64,000 bases of DNA from Chimonanthus salicifolius (GCA_013350335.1 CM023541.1:63925413-63989412), one strand, 5' to 3'. Positions 50,501 to 61,900 are shown, counted from the first letter of the stretch. Notes: generated by a model from the sequence alone, not told the origin. Made by a program: numbers and translations.

Positions 50501-53500
50501 GTTAGTTCTCCAGTTATATTTCCTTTAAAAGACCATTAGCTGGCCTTTCCATATACGGGCCGGAGCCCCTTGAGGACTCTCCCGAGGCCCTCGTAGAGTA
50601 GCTGTTGGATTAAGAAAATTCTATATATTTTTGTGGCTTCTCTCTGTTTGGTACACACCTTTGAGATCAAAAAACGAACCTGAGTCTCTCAGAGACTGTT
50701 CCAAGCACCTCCTTCTCATCTCTTCTACAAACCTTCATGAAAATCTAAAATGTTGTCCAAGTTTTCAATGAAGAGACTGTGAGAAAACCACCTAGGATTC
50801 CTTGTAGCAGCTTATATCCTAGTCCATCATCTCTGTTGCGGCTGCCCACACTGGTGAAATCAAATATTGAAGACCGAAGCCAGGAGATCTTTGAAGAAGC
50901 ACATCTACTGACATCAGCGCAAGTCCAAGGAAAGTGTTTCTTTGTTTCATTTTAATTATCATTGTACGGTGGATTAGAGCTAAGTGCCCGAACCACCATA
51001 AAAAATAGGCTTCGAGAAGTAAACCATGGAGGTCGAAACTTATTAGGGTGTATTGTTAGGGTGTGAAGCCCTTTCATAGTGCATTTCCGGATAACCCAAG
51101 GTTGGGTGATTTTGAGAGGGACGTAGGTTTGTTTAAACCGAATCACTATAAATCCTCGTGCATTTGTGGTTTGTTATCTTGCTTGTTTATCTACATTTGA
51201 TATTCTTTTGTTACTTGTTGAGTATTTATTTGTTTAATAATTGCTCATTTGATTAATAAAATTGGTTGGTCCTATTCCCCCCCCCCCCCCTCCCTCCCTC
51301 TCTCTCCTCTCCTTCTTTCCCTCTTCTAGGACCTTGCATTGGTCTAGCCGGACTTTCAATTGGTATCAGAGCGGGTCTGAGGTTCGGGACCCAGCGTGGT
51401 TGCTGAGGGGGGGATTGTGGGGTTATGAGGCCCAACAATCTAGCGCTGGTGTGGGGGGGACCCCCGCCAATGTTACCCTTAGTCCCGTAGGGACTAAACG
51501 CCGTAGTGGACTGACCGCCACAACCTCACGAAAAGGGCCACTTGTGCTGCAATAGGGAGTGGGTGAAAAAGTCCCACATTGCCTAGGAGGTGCAAGGCTT
51601 GGGTGCTTATATGCCCTTATCTAGTGTGACGCGTTTTGAAAGCCGTGAGCCCACACTGCGGTGTGCCCAAAAGACCTTGCGGGGGTGAGGGGACCTGGAT
51701 TGGTTGGCAAAGCGGATAATATCACACACGTGGGGGGCCCATGATCCTAGCAGAACTATCAAATTCCCACGATCCTTGACTTTTTAGCATCTAAACAAAA
51801 CCATTGGTGGAATTTTCTTTTGGTTTTGTTTGTATGCTGTTTTCTATGGCCCTGTTCTGGCCTTGTGTTTTTGGGTGCTTTGTTGTTTTGAGCTGGCTGT
51901 TCTTGTGTGCTTCGGTGTTTTGTGCCGGCTGTTCTGGGTGCTGTTTCCTTTCTCGCCTTTGGTTGTTAGATGTTACTTCTGGCCCTAGCTGGGGCCTGTT
52001 TGGGTGTCTTTCTGCCTTGCCCAGGGTTGTATTTATCTTTGTATCCTTGGGCCTTTGTTTTCTTGTTTCTTTGTTTGAAAAAAATCTAATCTTCATTCAT
52101 TTTTTTTACCTATGATACGATTTCAGGAAGAAAAAAATATTTTTTACCTATGATGTTCAATCCGACGGTGAGGCTACACCAGATGGATATCAATCCAAGT
52201 TGGATCTAAATCTAAATAAAATAATAATATTTTGAGTATTTAGATTCAAAGTCAAATAAGCCCCACTTGGGGTCCATACACCTAGGTGGGCTGTCCGCCT
52301 GGATGTTTTTGTAGCTTCGCCCTTTAAGAAATTCCCGAGTGGAGTGATTGCCAAACCATGATCCACACATTTCTATCAAGTGGAGCTTATTCCACTCATT
52401 TTATTCAGTAACATTAAGTGACAGTTGTAATAATTTTTAGCTTTGTATTCATGTTGCAAATTCTGCAGTGATAGTGTAAATGTTTTTATGCTACATTGCC
52501 ACATGAAGCAGAGAAAAATTTACAATTAGAGCTTGACAAAATAAGTATGTACACTTTAAAATAGTTGTGTGATTTTGATGTTGGAATCCCACTGACAGTT
52601 GCTAATCCATCCATTACAAAGGGTTCAAGTTATACCTGTAGTTTTTTTCTGATGACATGGGTATCCTCAGCCCGTCTAGAAGTGAGACTAATCCCACGGA
52701 TATATGAAACCACCCACAACCCTCGCCTCGTATATTAGGTAAACATGGAGGAGTCAAATCCAAGACCTCTATTATAATCCTAGTAGCTTACAGTCTTATA
52801 CCGTAAATTGAATCATGGGATACTGCCATTAGGGTTTGGATATGAGTTCCCACACTCCCTTATCACAGATGGAAGAACTTCAGTTTCAGCAAGAAATTGT
52901 CGAGCCTACTTACTCGAAGTCTATGATGGCATCTTAAATGTTTCATGCATAAGTGGTGCTATGCCAAACTACAGCTGTTGGGTAAAATTAAAATCACTTC
53001 AAAGCATCTTATTTAAGATTTCTGACTACATTGAATTTTCTATTGTCTTCTGGCTTTTTGTTTTGGCTTTATTTACTAGTGCCTTCATATGGTTTGTACT
53101 GATGGCTGTTAATGTCTTGTACAGTGGGCTCCGAGAGATGCACTATCTGCACCCATTTCAAGTTCAATTTATTCATGTGATGGTCTGCTTGTGTATGTTG
53201 GCTTTTGTGATGGTGCCGTTGGAGTATTTGATGCAGACAGCTTGAGGCTCCGGTGCCGGATAGCACCTTCAGCTTATATTCCTGCTCCCATCCCTAGGTA
53301 TGTTAGTCAAATGTATTCCAGGCAGTGTTGTTTCACAGGTTTCATTGCCACTGCTTTATTGCACAAAGCTTCTAACACAACTCATTCTAGTTGGCTCTTT
53401 GATTTGTTTGTATTTTGGAACTGATCCATCTGTCGGGGGGCTTTGTTGGATTTTGCAGCAACAGCACTGTCTGTCCTTTGGTGATTGCTGCTCACCCATC

Positions 53501-53672
53501 GGAGCCCAACCAGATTGCTTTAGGAATGAGTGATGGTGCAGTCCATGTTGTTGAGCCATCAGATGCTGAACCAAAATGGGGTGCTTCACCTCCTCAGGAT
53601 AACGGGACTCTTCCTCATATCTCCTCAAATCCTGCGTTGAGTAGCCAGGCATCTGAACCACCTTCTAGGTGA
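36724..53672 (+). CDS. TPL: TOPLESS / TOPLESS-RELATED transcriptional corepressor (TPL/TPR1 clade), with a frameshift in exon 13
   Basis: Coding exons: 36724-36803, 36907-37086, 37179-37292, 37368-37526, 41056-41233, 41316-41442, 41529-41638, 41753-41891, 42034-42143, 42269-42338, 42446-42519, 42597-42692, 42769-42865, 43080-43207, 43300-43534, 43609-43776, 43935-44042, 44145-44291, 47058-47168, 47259-47441, 47603-47731, 47849-47944, 48202-48387, 53125-53297, 53459-53672. The product would be 1136 residues (Arabidopsis TPL: 1131). LisH is about 4-36 (SSLSRELVFLILQFL), then CTLH and CRA to about 210; this domain tetramerises and binds EAR (LxLxL) motifs of repressors such as Aux/IAA. A proline-rich linker and two WD40 propellers from about 350 follow (KFWDMENPN, TFLAFHPQDNN). 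DDLPKTVVRTLNQGS favours the TPL/TPR1/TPR4 clade over TPR2/3. Exon 13 is 97 bp where the frame needs 96; all other junctions agree in phase. As given, translation stops at 42850-42852 after about 506 residues, losing most of the WD40 part. Confidence 0.95.
38158..40220 (-). mobile_element. 5'-truncated L1-type LINE in TOPLESS intron 4, with 12-bp target duplication
   Basis: The perfect 12-bp TACACCATATAA at 38158-38169 and 40209-40220 flanks the element (38170-40208). Read on the minus strand it encodes, in broken frames: the end of the reverse transcriptase and thumb (KSKTF.EPVLEKVDKKLNAW, KIQRDFLWEGKGESRKIHLEKWE), a zinc-binding reverse-transcriptase domain (WIWSMNPSGSFSIKS, LAWNNKVPPRIQVFMW), and RNase H (38366-38749: FKVDGIARDKLGPIGIGGVL, ESNEAELRAIKRVL). 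The sequence next to the left duplication is T-rich (TTTCTTTTTG), i.e. an A-rich 3' tail on the minus strand. The polymerase core and ORF1 are missing. It lies antisense to the host gene and is surely inactive. Confidence 0.9.
42769..42865 (+). other. Frame-disrupted exon 13 of the TOPLESS gene
   Basis: Before the CCC at 42823-42825 the frame encodes VWDAVAGRRQYIFEGHET. After it, the family sequence (VYSVCPHHKDAIQ) continues only in the +1 frame. The exon is 97 bp instead of 96. The uncorrected frame ends at TAA 42850-42852. Flanking splice sites (CAG|GTATGG and CAG|GTTGGT) are intact, and the rest of the gene shows no other lesion. Confidence 0.9.
44463..44951. mobile_element. Emigrant/pogo-like MITE in TOPLESS intron 18
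   Basis: The left tip is CAATAAACTCTCTGTAATGTA and the right tip, reverse-complemented, is CATAAACCTCTACAATGTAA. Both resemble the CAGTAAAACCTCTATAAATTAAT ends of the Emigrant/Lemi1 (pogo) group. TA dinucleotides flank both ends (44461-44462 and 44952-44953), the duplication expected for Tc1/mariner/pogo transposition. Length is 489 bp, with no transposase. Family assignment is from tip similarity only. Confidence 0.7.
45418..45533. repeat. Tandem duplication, period 58 bp, in TOPLESS intron 18
   Basis: AATTTGGCAGGTTGTTCCCC at 45418 recurs at 45476. The two copies differ by a single A/G in the part I compared, so the duplication is recent. Non-coding. Confidence 0.85.
47489..47534. repeat. 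(CT)n(CA)n microsatellite in TOPLESS intron 20
   Basis: About 14 CT units run directly into 9 CA units. Likely polymorphic in length. Confidence 0.95.
48650..51358 (+). mobile_element. 5' LTR of an LTR retrotransposon, interrupted by a hAT element
   Basis: It starts TGTCAATTCCGTGAC and ends ...CTTTCA, two bases before a primer-binding site. Without the nested hAT element it is about 1.23 kb. Blocks are shared in order with 6503-8310 in the RSH1 intron. No 3' LTR is seen, so the element is truncated on the right. CTCGAGCCCTCGAG-type GC-rich repeats occur in the middle. Confidence 0.7.
48906..50377. mobile_element. Non-autonomous hAT transposon, 1472 bp, nested in the LTR
   Basis: The ends are CAGGGCCGTCT... 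and, reverse-complemented, CAGGGCCAAAT.... A subterminal inverted stretch (GGCCTAAGGC...AAATGGGGCCTTCTT) recurs at the other end. The flanks are 8-bp near-duplicates CCTGGCTC (48898-48905) and CCTAGCTC (50378-50385). CAGGG ends with 8-bp duplications are diagnostic of hAT. The interior is AT-rich with an ATCGGCCGATA palindrome near 49793-49803 and a CT-rich stretch (50095-50300); no transposase is recognised. Confidence 0.85.
51361..52130 (+). mobile_element. Primer-binding site and remnant internal region of the LTR element
   Basis: TGGTATCAGAGC at 51361-51372 is the classic plant primer-binding site complementary to initiator methionine tRNA, placed directly after the LTR end. About 760 bp of leader-like sequence follows, GC-rich at first, with no gag or pol. 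A C-run lies at about 51278-51291, just inside the LTR. The right border is approximate. Confidence 0.75.
52641..52798 (-). mobile_element. SINE on the minus strand, related to 14016-14150
   Basis: On the minus strand it has a B-box-like GGTCTTGGATTTGACTCC, a body with GGGATTAGTCTCAC (shared with the RSH1-intron SINE), and an A tail (T run at 52642-52648 on the + strand). It lies in TOPLESS intron 23, antisense to the gene. Confidence 0.6.
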
Positions 53673-54789
53673 CCACGACAAGGAGTTCAAGATAGAACCA
53701 AGAGGCAGGCCCTCTCAACTGCAGAGGCGATCACCTTTTTCATCTGACGCCACGCAGCAGCACTGTCGTATAATATACATTCCTATTGTAAATTTTTTCA
53801 GGGTCCAATTTGGAAATTCTAACGTGTACATCTTCTAAGAAGGTAAGAGAACATCTGTATTTTCCGTTGGTGTTATTTGTCAGATTGTTGTTGTTATTCA
53901 CATCGAATTGGTCTCTCTTCCCCACCCCCCTCCAATTTGAGATTGTTGTTCCTTTTGTAGTCTCACGGTAGCCTGTATTAATTTCATAGAATTTAACACC
54001 ATACTGTTACAGATATTTAATTTAGGGTTTTATTTTTATATAAGTTAACAATTTTTACTTTTTAAATCTACCGTGTATCAAATTTGTTCGTGTGGCTACC
54101 CTCCATCATGAGCAAGCTCTGCTTGTTCTCTTGTGACTCTCAATTTTGAAGCTTGCAGTCATTTATCTTGTGGATTCATCACAGCATTGCTTGAATGGAC
54201 CTGTTTGGATTTAGGGAAAACTACCTTCAAAGAAATCCACTTACCTCGCTGCTTCTCGACGAGGAGAAAGTCTTTAGGAGAAACTATAGGGATTTTCTAC
54301 TATCTCTAGCTTAGTAGAATTTTTTTAATAGAAAGTAGGAGATGGTCTCATATGGAGATGATAGAAAACAATTTTCTTCCAACTAGGTGAAAGTAGAAAT
54401 GTGGAATAATGTCATTCCATTATAGTTTTTCCTTCAAAACATTATCAAAGTTTATTCAAGAATAATACCCTACTTTGTCTACCCAGGCCTTGTTCATAGA
54501 TAAGCAGTGATTCTTCTTCTAGGCTTGTGCACACATTTAGTTTCAGATATTGTCACGAAAGGAACATAGAGGTAGAATATGCTATAGAATTGGAAATGGA
54601 CTCTTTAAAACATTAATTTGTTGACATAGCATGTTAATATATATTATACACAAAGGTTGAAAATTCAACCCCAATGAAATCCTAACCCAAGTGATCTCAA
54701 CCCAACTCAATCCAATTTCAGATTGGATCAATGGGGCTCAGCTTGAATCCAAGCATTTGACTCCATTTTAACTCATTTTCATCATTTGG
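53673..54789. other. TOPLESS 3' UTR and spacer
   Basis: The first few hundred bases are presumably 3' UTR; the cleavage site cannot be fixed. The remainder has no open frame or recognised element. Confidence 0.5.
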
Positions 54790-54935
54790 TTGAGCGAGGG
54801 GTCGAGATATTGATCGATATTAACACGCTTTTTTTTTTTTTTAAAGAAAAAAAATTAAGAGAGAAAAATATCGGTCGATAACGAGATATCAGTCGATATT
54901 CATATCGGCTGATACCGAATTTTAAACCCCTAGTT
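54790..54935. repeat. Short palindromic ATCGGTCGAT-type repeat
   Basis: It is bounded by GAGGGGTCGAGATATT and TTTTAAACCCCTAG. The interior has GATCGATATT, ATATCGGTCGATAACGAGATATC and ATATCGGCTGATA. It resembles the inner part of 18010-18372. Confidence 0.5.
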
Positions 54936-55129
54936 TGAACATTAAAGATATAAACATTACATGGTTTTGCAATTAAAGCTTTATGCACATTGCAAATATT
55001 AGAGTTCATAAAGGAATAGATCATAGGAGGGTTAGATTCAACTATTCAAATATCATTTGATGTCTAAGATATTAGTTGCTATTTATATTTATATATATGG
55101 ATATTATTAATTTATATGTTGTTCATAGG

Positions 55130-55410
55130 GTAGGTCTGGCATATGCTCATGTTGAAAAAACCTGAATGCTTCGATAGATGTTGTCAAAGGGTGGGACTCA
55201 CACTATGATCAAAAGAATTGGATGGTTGTGCCCAAGATGAAAAACTATTGAAAATATATTTTTATCCATAACGTTAATTCAATGGTGAGAGTACATTAGA
55301 TGGACACCAGTTCATATTTGGATCTAAATCTAAAGAAAAGAGTAATTGAGTGATTTAAATTCAACATCGAATGGGGTCGGGGTGCCAACTTGGGCATTTT
55401 ATAGTTTTGT
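55130..55410. repeat. Uninterrupted copy of the repeat split in TOPLESS intron 23
   Basis: It is homologous to the left (48500-48640) and right (52140-52330) parts of the intron repeat, here contiguous. Non-coding; no terminal structure recognised. Confidence 0.6.
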
Positions 55411-55751
55411 TGTCTTAGGTCACATCAAATAGTATCTTATATGGCCTGAAATATCGATTGAAATTTAAAACTTACCATAGGAGGTAGGTACATAGTTAGC
55501 AATTTAAGGCAAAAGTACAATACAGAAATAGTTCATATATAATTCGACTTTTTCATGAAAAATATGTTAAAAAATTTGGCCATAAATTACTATATAAATT
55601 TAACAAATTTGTATGTTTTATCTTAATTTTTGTAAAATATTTTAAATTGAAACAATGATTCAAATATGTGTTTTCAATTTAATTTTGTTTTTACCAACAG
55701 TTTTAAAATAAAACTTAAAAAAAATTATTTTTAAATTTTATTTTTATTTTT

Positions 55752-55925
55752 ATGTGTCAAGAACTCACTTAAAATGCGGAAGGTCTTTGTTCAAGTCACT
55801 CTCAACACAAAAGTGTAACTCCCCATAGTGTTACTCGGTATATGTGGATAGGGAGGTTTGTACATGCCTCAATGATTAGTCAGGTGCTTTAAGAGGTCTA
55901 GACACCTTGGACTTAAAAGAAAAAG
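55752..55925 (+). mobile_element. SINE, second member of the 21157-21350 family
   Basis: Shared blocks include TTCAAGTCACTCTCA, GGATA.GGAGGTTTG.ACATG, and TAAGAGGTCTAGA.AC, in order, ending in an A-rich tail. The 5' end is more diverged and no target duplication is evident, so it is older than the first copy. Confidence 0.75.
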
Positions 55926-56578
55926 ACTCTAACCATGGTTTTGAAAGATCCAAAAATCAACGATAAATAGAGATGCAATTTTACTAAGTTCAATTCTATA
56001 TCTCAAACTATTTTTTTTATAAACATTAACATTACATACATACATAAATCTTTCAAACACACCTAAATCTATAATTATAGATGAGCTCCACATGAAGCTC
56101 CCACTATAGAGAACACTTTATAAGGAATGAGAGTTTACATTTCCTATTTAGAAAATAGATAAGAGCTAAGATAGTTGAATATTCGTGAATTATAGGTTAT
56201 AAGTATTATATGTTTATATGATGATAATATTTGTATCATTGAAGTATCTGTAAAAATGTATGTTTTTTTTTTTTTTAAATATGTACAGTTTAAATATATA
56301 CGGGTATTAACTGTAGATATACATGAATCATAAGAGGAAGATGAATGTCCATAGGGCATTTGGTGAGGCCAAAAGGACGATTCCCAAACATTATATAGTG
56401 AGTTCATGCATTTTGTCATTGGTGGGGCCACTACATGTGAAATTGGAAAGACCAATGATGGACCTCTGAGAGTGGTATAAACTATTAAGGTGTGATTATA
56501 CTTTATAAAGATGAGATTATAGACTATAGACTACAGACTAAAGATATATAAAAAAATTGAACATAATTTTAAAAGAAA

Positions 56579-56733
56579 GGGGAGCCATACAGACACCCGT
56601 GAAATCTTTCATTCTGTGGACACTCATTCTGAAGATGCGGTGTTTTTAAGTAGAAGAGCAAAATGGTAATTTTCATCAACTTATAAAAACAGATATGCAA
56701 AAAAAGATTTTCTGAGTGTCTATATGAGCTCCC
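56579..56733. mobile_element. Short MITE with tips like the fold-back elements
   Basis: The left tip is GGGGAGCCATACAGACACC and the right tip, reverse-complemented, is GGGAGCTCATATAGACACTC. The element is about 155 bp, flanked by similar A-rich 9-mers (AAAAGAAAG / ACAAGAAAA). The tips resemble those at 22219 and 24305, suggesting one family of very different lengths. Confidence 0.65.
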
Positions 56734-58800
56734 ACAAGAAAATAATAACAATGTTAATGTTCTAAATCTATCATACAGTGAAGTGACCCTACCTGGTGAA
56801 AAAGGTACCCAAGCATGTTGCAGTTTTTCCAGTACTTATGTTTGAGGAAAACTAGCAAGCGTTTAGGAGTTTTGTGCGTCCAAGCACAAGGGCGCCCTTC
56901 ATGTAGGCCTCATTTGCTTGTAAATCCAAACCATTAAAACTGTTATTTTCTCTATAATAGGTAAAAAGTTATGATGAATTAATGGGTCTCAATGTCTCAT
57001 TTTGAACAATTTTGACGGCACAGACCTATCCTCTTGTAAAGCTGGTTAGAGCCAATGGTCTTAAAATTGGCAGATATGTCTAAGTATCGTCTGTATGAAA
57101 ATAGTATTGATCGTATACATATCGACTTGTATCAATGCATATTTAAAAAAAAGGAGGTTTTGACGGTTTATCAAGTCGAATCTTGTGTTGGGTATGATTT
57201 TAAAAATGTCTAGAAGTATATTATTCAAGTTTGATTGATATTTTTTAAACATATTTCCTCTAAAATTGGACCATTTTTCAGTTATTTTCATATTTTTTTC
57301 GAATTTTGGTTTTAAGATAATATCAAATTAAGGGTTTTCTTTTAATGAAATAGTGTAACTAAAAAATATTTAGTGCTTAATAAATTCAATAGACATGCCT
57401 TGATGTAATTGACATAGTTTGTAGGGTGTCTATGTGATTTTCTAAGATTTTTATGAAAATTAACAAAAGCTGTGTTTTTTAAGATAATTTCCATTTTTGA
57501 GTTTTTTTTGGGAAAAAATGAATAAAATGATACACAAATGTTTCTACAATTAAATGAAGAGCTCTTTATGTGATTTATATAGCTTTAAGGTTGCTTATGT
57601 AATTTTTCTAATATCCTATCTTTTTTATGAAACTCAGAAATATAAAATTTATTAATTGTAATAGAAGATATATGTTGGTTTTCTAATTTATAATTTTTTA
57701 GACAATTTCTAACTTTTTGATAAATTTTTAAGACATACTTTATTCATATTGAAACTTCAACTTGCAATGGCCTAATACTCCATAAAAATGACTGTTATTT
57801 TTTTTAAAAAAGAAGTAAACTCACCTTAGGTTTTCCATTTTTTCTCATATTTTTTTGTATTTTTTTCAAAATAAAAAAAGTGGAGGAGAGAGAAATGGAT
57901 TCAATTCTCATCTATTTCATCGTAAACAAAGAAAAATGTTCTTTTGAACTTTGACGGTTCCTATTTAATTTCTTTCTTCTTCCTTTTTTTCCCTCATTTG
58001 TTGCCTTATAAATTGCATCAATATTCTACTACATTGTTTGTATGAAAATGCAAATTCAGGGGAGAGGAGCCTAAGGTTTAGAAATTTATGTTTCATTAAT
58101 GCATTTTTAATATATACTAACTCTCTAATATGTGATCTGAATCCAGATAAGTGATGACTGCTGTAGCATTAACAATTCAAAAATGAAATTTGTATCAATG
58201 GTTTAAATTTTGGACCCTTAATATTACGTGGGAAATTGGTGTTTATGATAATAATGATTAATGAATATTGAACTTGTATTTTACTTGTCATCATCTAAAA
58301 AGTGAAAGTACATCGTTGTTCCTCATTATCATTTTTTTATTATGTGTAGTGATGTTATGACCATAGTTCAAAAGCTTTATAGTTTATACAGTTTTCATTT
58401 TATATCATTTTAATATTTAAAATATATATCTCACTGCATAATTGTTTTATTTTTAACAAAAATCCTAATGATTAAAAATACGATAAAAATGATAGGTTAT
58501 CGAATTCTTGAAAAATCATCAATCGAGATTACTTTTACTTGTTCTCAACTTTGCACAAATTTCAGGCCAATATTGCTACAAATCAGTTGATATTTTTTAA
58601 AATCATTTATTTTGCCCAGAACTTAGATCGATTAATTTTGAAAAAAAAAAAAATGGAAGTCTGTATAATGGACGGTTGGGATCTGCCTTATGCATTGGAA
58701 AACAGATGGATGAGGCCTAGGGTTTCTCACAGTCCAAGATCGGCGCCGCCCAAAATCACATTTTGAATTGAGCCAGCGTGGCAAGAATTCAAAATCGTAT
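56734..58800. other. AT-rich spacer upstream of the 3' gene
   Basis: No gene or element recognised. Becomes GC-richer from about 58670, where the promoter begins. Confidence 0.5.
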
Positions 58801-58807
58801 TACGTGG

Positions 58808-58818
58808 CACAACGGTCA
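58808..58818 (+). promoter_or_regulatory. MSA-like (MYB3R) mitosis-specific element
   Basis: CACAACGGTCA matches the MSA consensus YCYAACGGYYA at 10 of 11 positions, including the AACGG core. It lies 132 bases before the start codon and just upstream of the TATA box. MSA elements bind three-repeat MYB factors and drive G2/M expression. A single element; function inferred. Confidence 0.55.
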
Positions 58819-58830
58819 CATTTTAGCTCC

Positions 58831-58836
58831 TATATA
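58831..58836 (+). promoter_or_regulatory. TATA box of the 3' gene
   Basis: TATATA within CTCCTATATACGC, 109 bases before the ATG. It leaves a plausible 5' UTR of about 75 bases that includes a CT-rich leader (58918-58935). Confidence 0.6.
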
Positions 58837-58939
58837 CGCACGAGAAGCTCCTCATCTCAACTCCATCCGTATTCCCCTTACCTTAAGATCAGAATCTTCT
58901 CGTTTATTTTTTTTTCCAAATCTCTCTCTCTCTCTAGCC

Positions 58940-61900
58940 ATGGATTTCCACAGTCTTTCAAGGAAAGAGCTCCAGATCCTCTGCAAGAAGAACAAGATTC
59001 CAGCCAACATGACAAATGTCGCAATGGCCGACGCTCTCAAAACTCTTGAAATTGTAAGTAGCTTGTTTATTTTAATCTTCTGGCTGAAGCCCATCTTTCC
59101 CAGATTGTATTCTATTTTGTTTAATTTTTTTTTTGTTGTAACTAGTTTTTTGTTAGGTCCTTTGGCTTAAACTTTAAACCCATCTTCCCCAAATTCATTC
59201 TTCATTATTTTTTTTTCTGTCACTCCTAATCATTTTTCAAATCTTGCAATCTTGAGTTTTCATCTCTAAGCCATCTTCCCCTGTTTATTTTTTCCTTTAA
59301 TCTTATTATTCCTCCTAATCATTTTTCAAATCTTGAGATTTAAACGGCATTTTTTGAATCTTCAGGCTCAAACCCATTTTCCCTGTACTCCGTTTTATTT
59401 ATTTATCTGTTATTCCTATTCTTTTGTTAAATCTTTTGAGTTTAAACCCATCTTCTCAGTTTTTCTTTCCGTTCTTCCTACTCGGTTGTTAAATCTTTAG
59501 GTTCAAACCCATCTTTCCCAGATCTTTTTTTTTTTTTTTTTTCTGTTGATATTTTTTGTTCTTTCTAATTTTTTATTTGAGTGTCTCGTTCATCCTATTA
59601 TTGTGTTAAATATTTATGTCCAAACTCATTTCATGAGATTCTATCTTTTATTTGTATATGATTTTTTAGATCCATTTTACTTTTTCTGTTTTAATAATCT
59701 TATTCAAACATTTTTAAATTTTAAGACTTTTTACAGATAATCTTTTCAATATTTGGATTCGAATATTTTTTATATCCTTTTCTTTGATCGTTTATATCTT
59801 GTCAAGATCTAGTGTGAACTATTTTAATATTTTTTTCAATTTTCTAATTCTCATATTGCATTATGATTTTGTTAGATCTGTTTTGATTTTTCTGTTTTAA
59901 TAATTTTATTGAAACATTTTTTAAATTTTGATAATTTTTACAGATTGTCTTTATATTTGTTGGATTCAAATACTTTTTTATATCGTTTCTGATTTTTCAT
60001 ATTCTTTCCTTTTGATTGTTTTCTTTCTCTTTTTTCATAACTTTTCAAGACTTTTCTAACTGTTTTAAGATTTTTTCAAAGTTTCAAATTTTCATATTGT
60101 ATTATAATTTTTTAGATCCCTTTTGATTTTTCCGTTTTATTAATTTTATTGAGATATTTTAAATTTTCACCATTTTTAACAGATTGTTTTTTCATTTTTT
60201 GGATTCACATTTTTTTATATCCTTTCTGATTTTTTGTATTATTTTCGTTGATTGTTTTATTTTTATTTTTCATATGTTTCAAGACTTTTTGGACTTTTCC
60301 GGCCTGTACAGGTTGCATAAGGGGTTTTCAATGTTTTAAGCTCTTCTTCTACAAGGGGTTTCCAGATTTTCTTCTTTAAGAAATTCTTTCAATTGTTTTT
60401 TTTTTTTTTTATAATTAGATTCAGGAACTGATAAAGATTAGCAATGACTCTTAAATTAATAGTTGAAATAATTACGTAGTGGTAAAATTTTGAAATAATT
60501 TACACTGTTTTAAGCTCTTCTTCTAGAAGGGGTTTCCAGATTTTCTTCTTTAAGAAATTCTTTCAATTGTTTTTTTTTTTTTTTTTATAATTAGATTCAG
60601 GAACTGATAAAGATTAGCAATGACTCTTAAATTAATAGTTGAAATAATTACGTAGTGGTAAAATTTTGAAATAATTACGTAGTGGTATAAAGTTGATTTT
60701 TCTTCCTTATTTTTGGTTCAAATCCAATACCTCAGATTTTATCTTGTTAAATATTTTATGCTCAAACTAATTTTCACCAGATTCTATTTTACTGTAATTT
60801 TTTTATTTTTCCTGACCTTTTATTGAATAATCTTTCGGTTAACCGTTTATTTAATTTCACCAGATTCTATTTTTTTTTTTTTTTAAGATTTTTTGTACTT
60901 GCCAAATTCATATTCCATTTTCTTTATTTTTCTTCCTAATATTTTATAGTTTATTAAATTAGGTTGAAGGAATTGAAGATCTCCAGCAGGAGGCCGCCGC
61001 ATCGGGGCCGGAGACGCCTCAAAAAATAGACGTGAGATCGCCAGATCTTCCAAAAAGTTGCCGGAGAACCTCAAACCGCACGAGGCGTGCTTCGAAGGAG
61101 AATGAATCAAAGGAGGATCTCCCGGAGGAGGACAGCGCAGTTCCTCTTCCACGGACTCGCCGCGGAACTGCTGCCAAAGCTTCTGCAGCGAGAAGTAGAA
61201 TCTGCAAAGAAGAGGTGGAAGAGAATGAATCAAAGGAGAATCTCCCGGAGGAGGACAGCGCTGTTCCTCTTCGAAGGACTCGCCGCGGAACTGCTTCCAA
61301 AGCTTCTGCAGCGAGAAGTAGAATCTGCAAAGAAGAAGTGGAAGAGAAGGAAGTGTCCTCTGATTTGCCAGAAATACTCGGAACTCCTGCAACCTGTACC
61401 GGCCGGAAAAGGGCGACGGGTGCTTCTGTTCGTCGGAAGATTGAAATGCGTGCGGAGGACGAAAATTCCAACTCCAGTTCAACTGTTTTGAGAAGTTACA
61501 GTACAAGACGATCATCGAGAGTGTCTGAGAAGAAATTACAAGAAGCTGCTCCTTCAATTCGAAAGAGCAGAGGAAAAACAGAGATCTCGGCTCTACTGAC
61601 AAAAGAATGTGAGCAGTCTGAGATTGAAATGGAAGTACCCGATTCCTCTAAGGATGAACAAGGTATAATTATGAAAAAATTTACTCTGATCTTTTCTACC
61701 AATCTATTTTGAGTATGAGTGTCCCGTGCGGTACTTAGCACCATATTTAAATAAATCCAATTTTAAATTTATTTCAATTTTAATTAGTCAAGTGACAAAT
61801 ATGTTAATATTTTTGTTAAAGTTGGGTATAATTTTAAAAAGTGTTTAGAAGAGTGTCCACAAAGAGCCTGCACGAGGGCACATAGTTAAATGAACACAGT

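Larger units (their letters stand above)
48490..52345. repeat. Old repeat in TOPLESS intron 23, split by an LTR element
   Basis: The left part (about 48500-48640: AGGTCTAGCAGATGCC..., TGGTGGGACCCATCCTATG) matches 55130-55215. The right part (about 52140-52330: CGGTGAGGCTACACCAGATGG, GGATCTAAATCTAAA) matches 55260-55400. At 55130-55400 the two parts are adjacent, so the LTR element (48650 to about 52130) interrupted this copy. The type of the older repeat is unknown. Confidence 0.65.

Noticed and set aside
51804..52115. 103-codon + frame and its 101-codon minus counterpart as genes
   Set aside because: Low-complexity Cys/Phe/Leu text in the remnant of an LTR element inside a TOPLESS intron; no domain.
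60883..61602. 239-codon minus-strand open frame, and a 150-codon one at 61019-61471
   Set aside because: Both lie antisense to exon 2 of the 3' gene, whose + frame has clean splice sites and internal repeats; they are shadows of its biased codon use.
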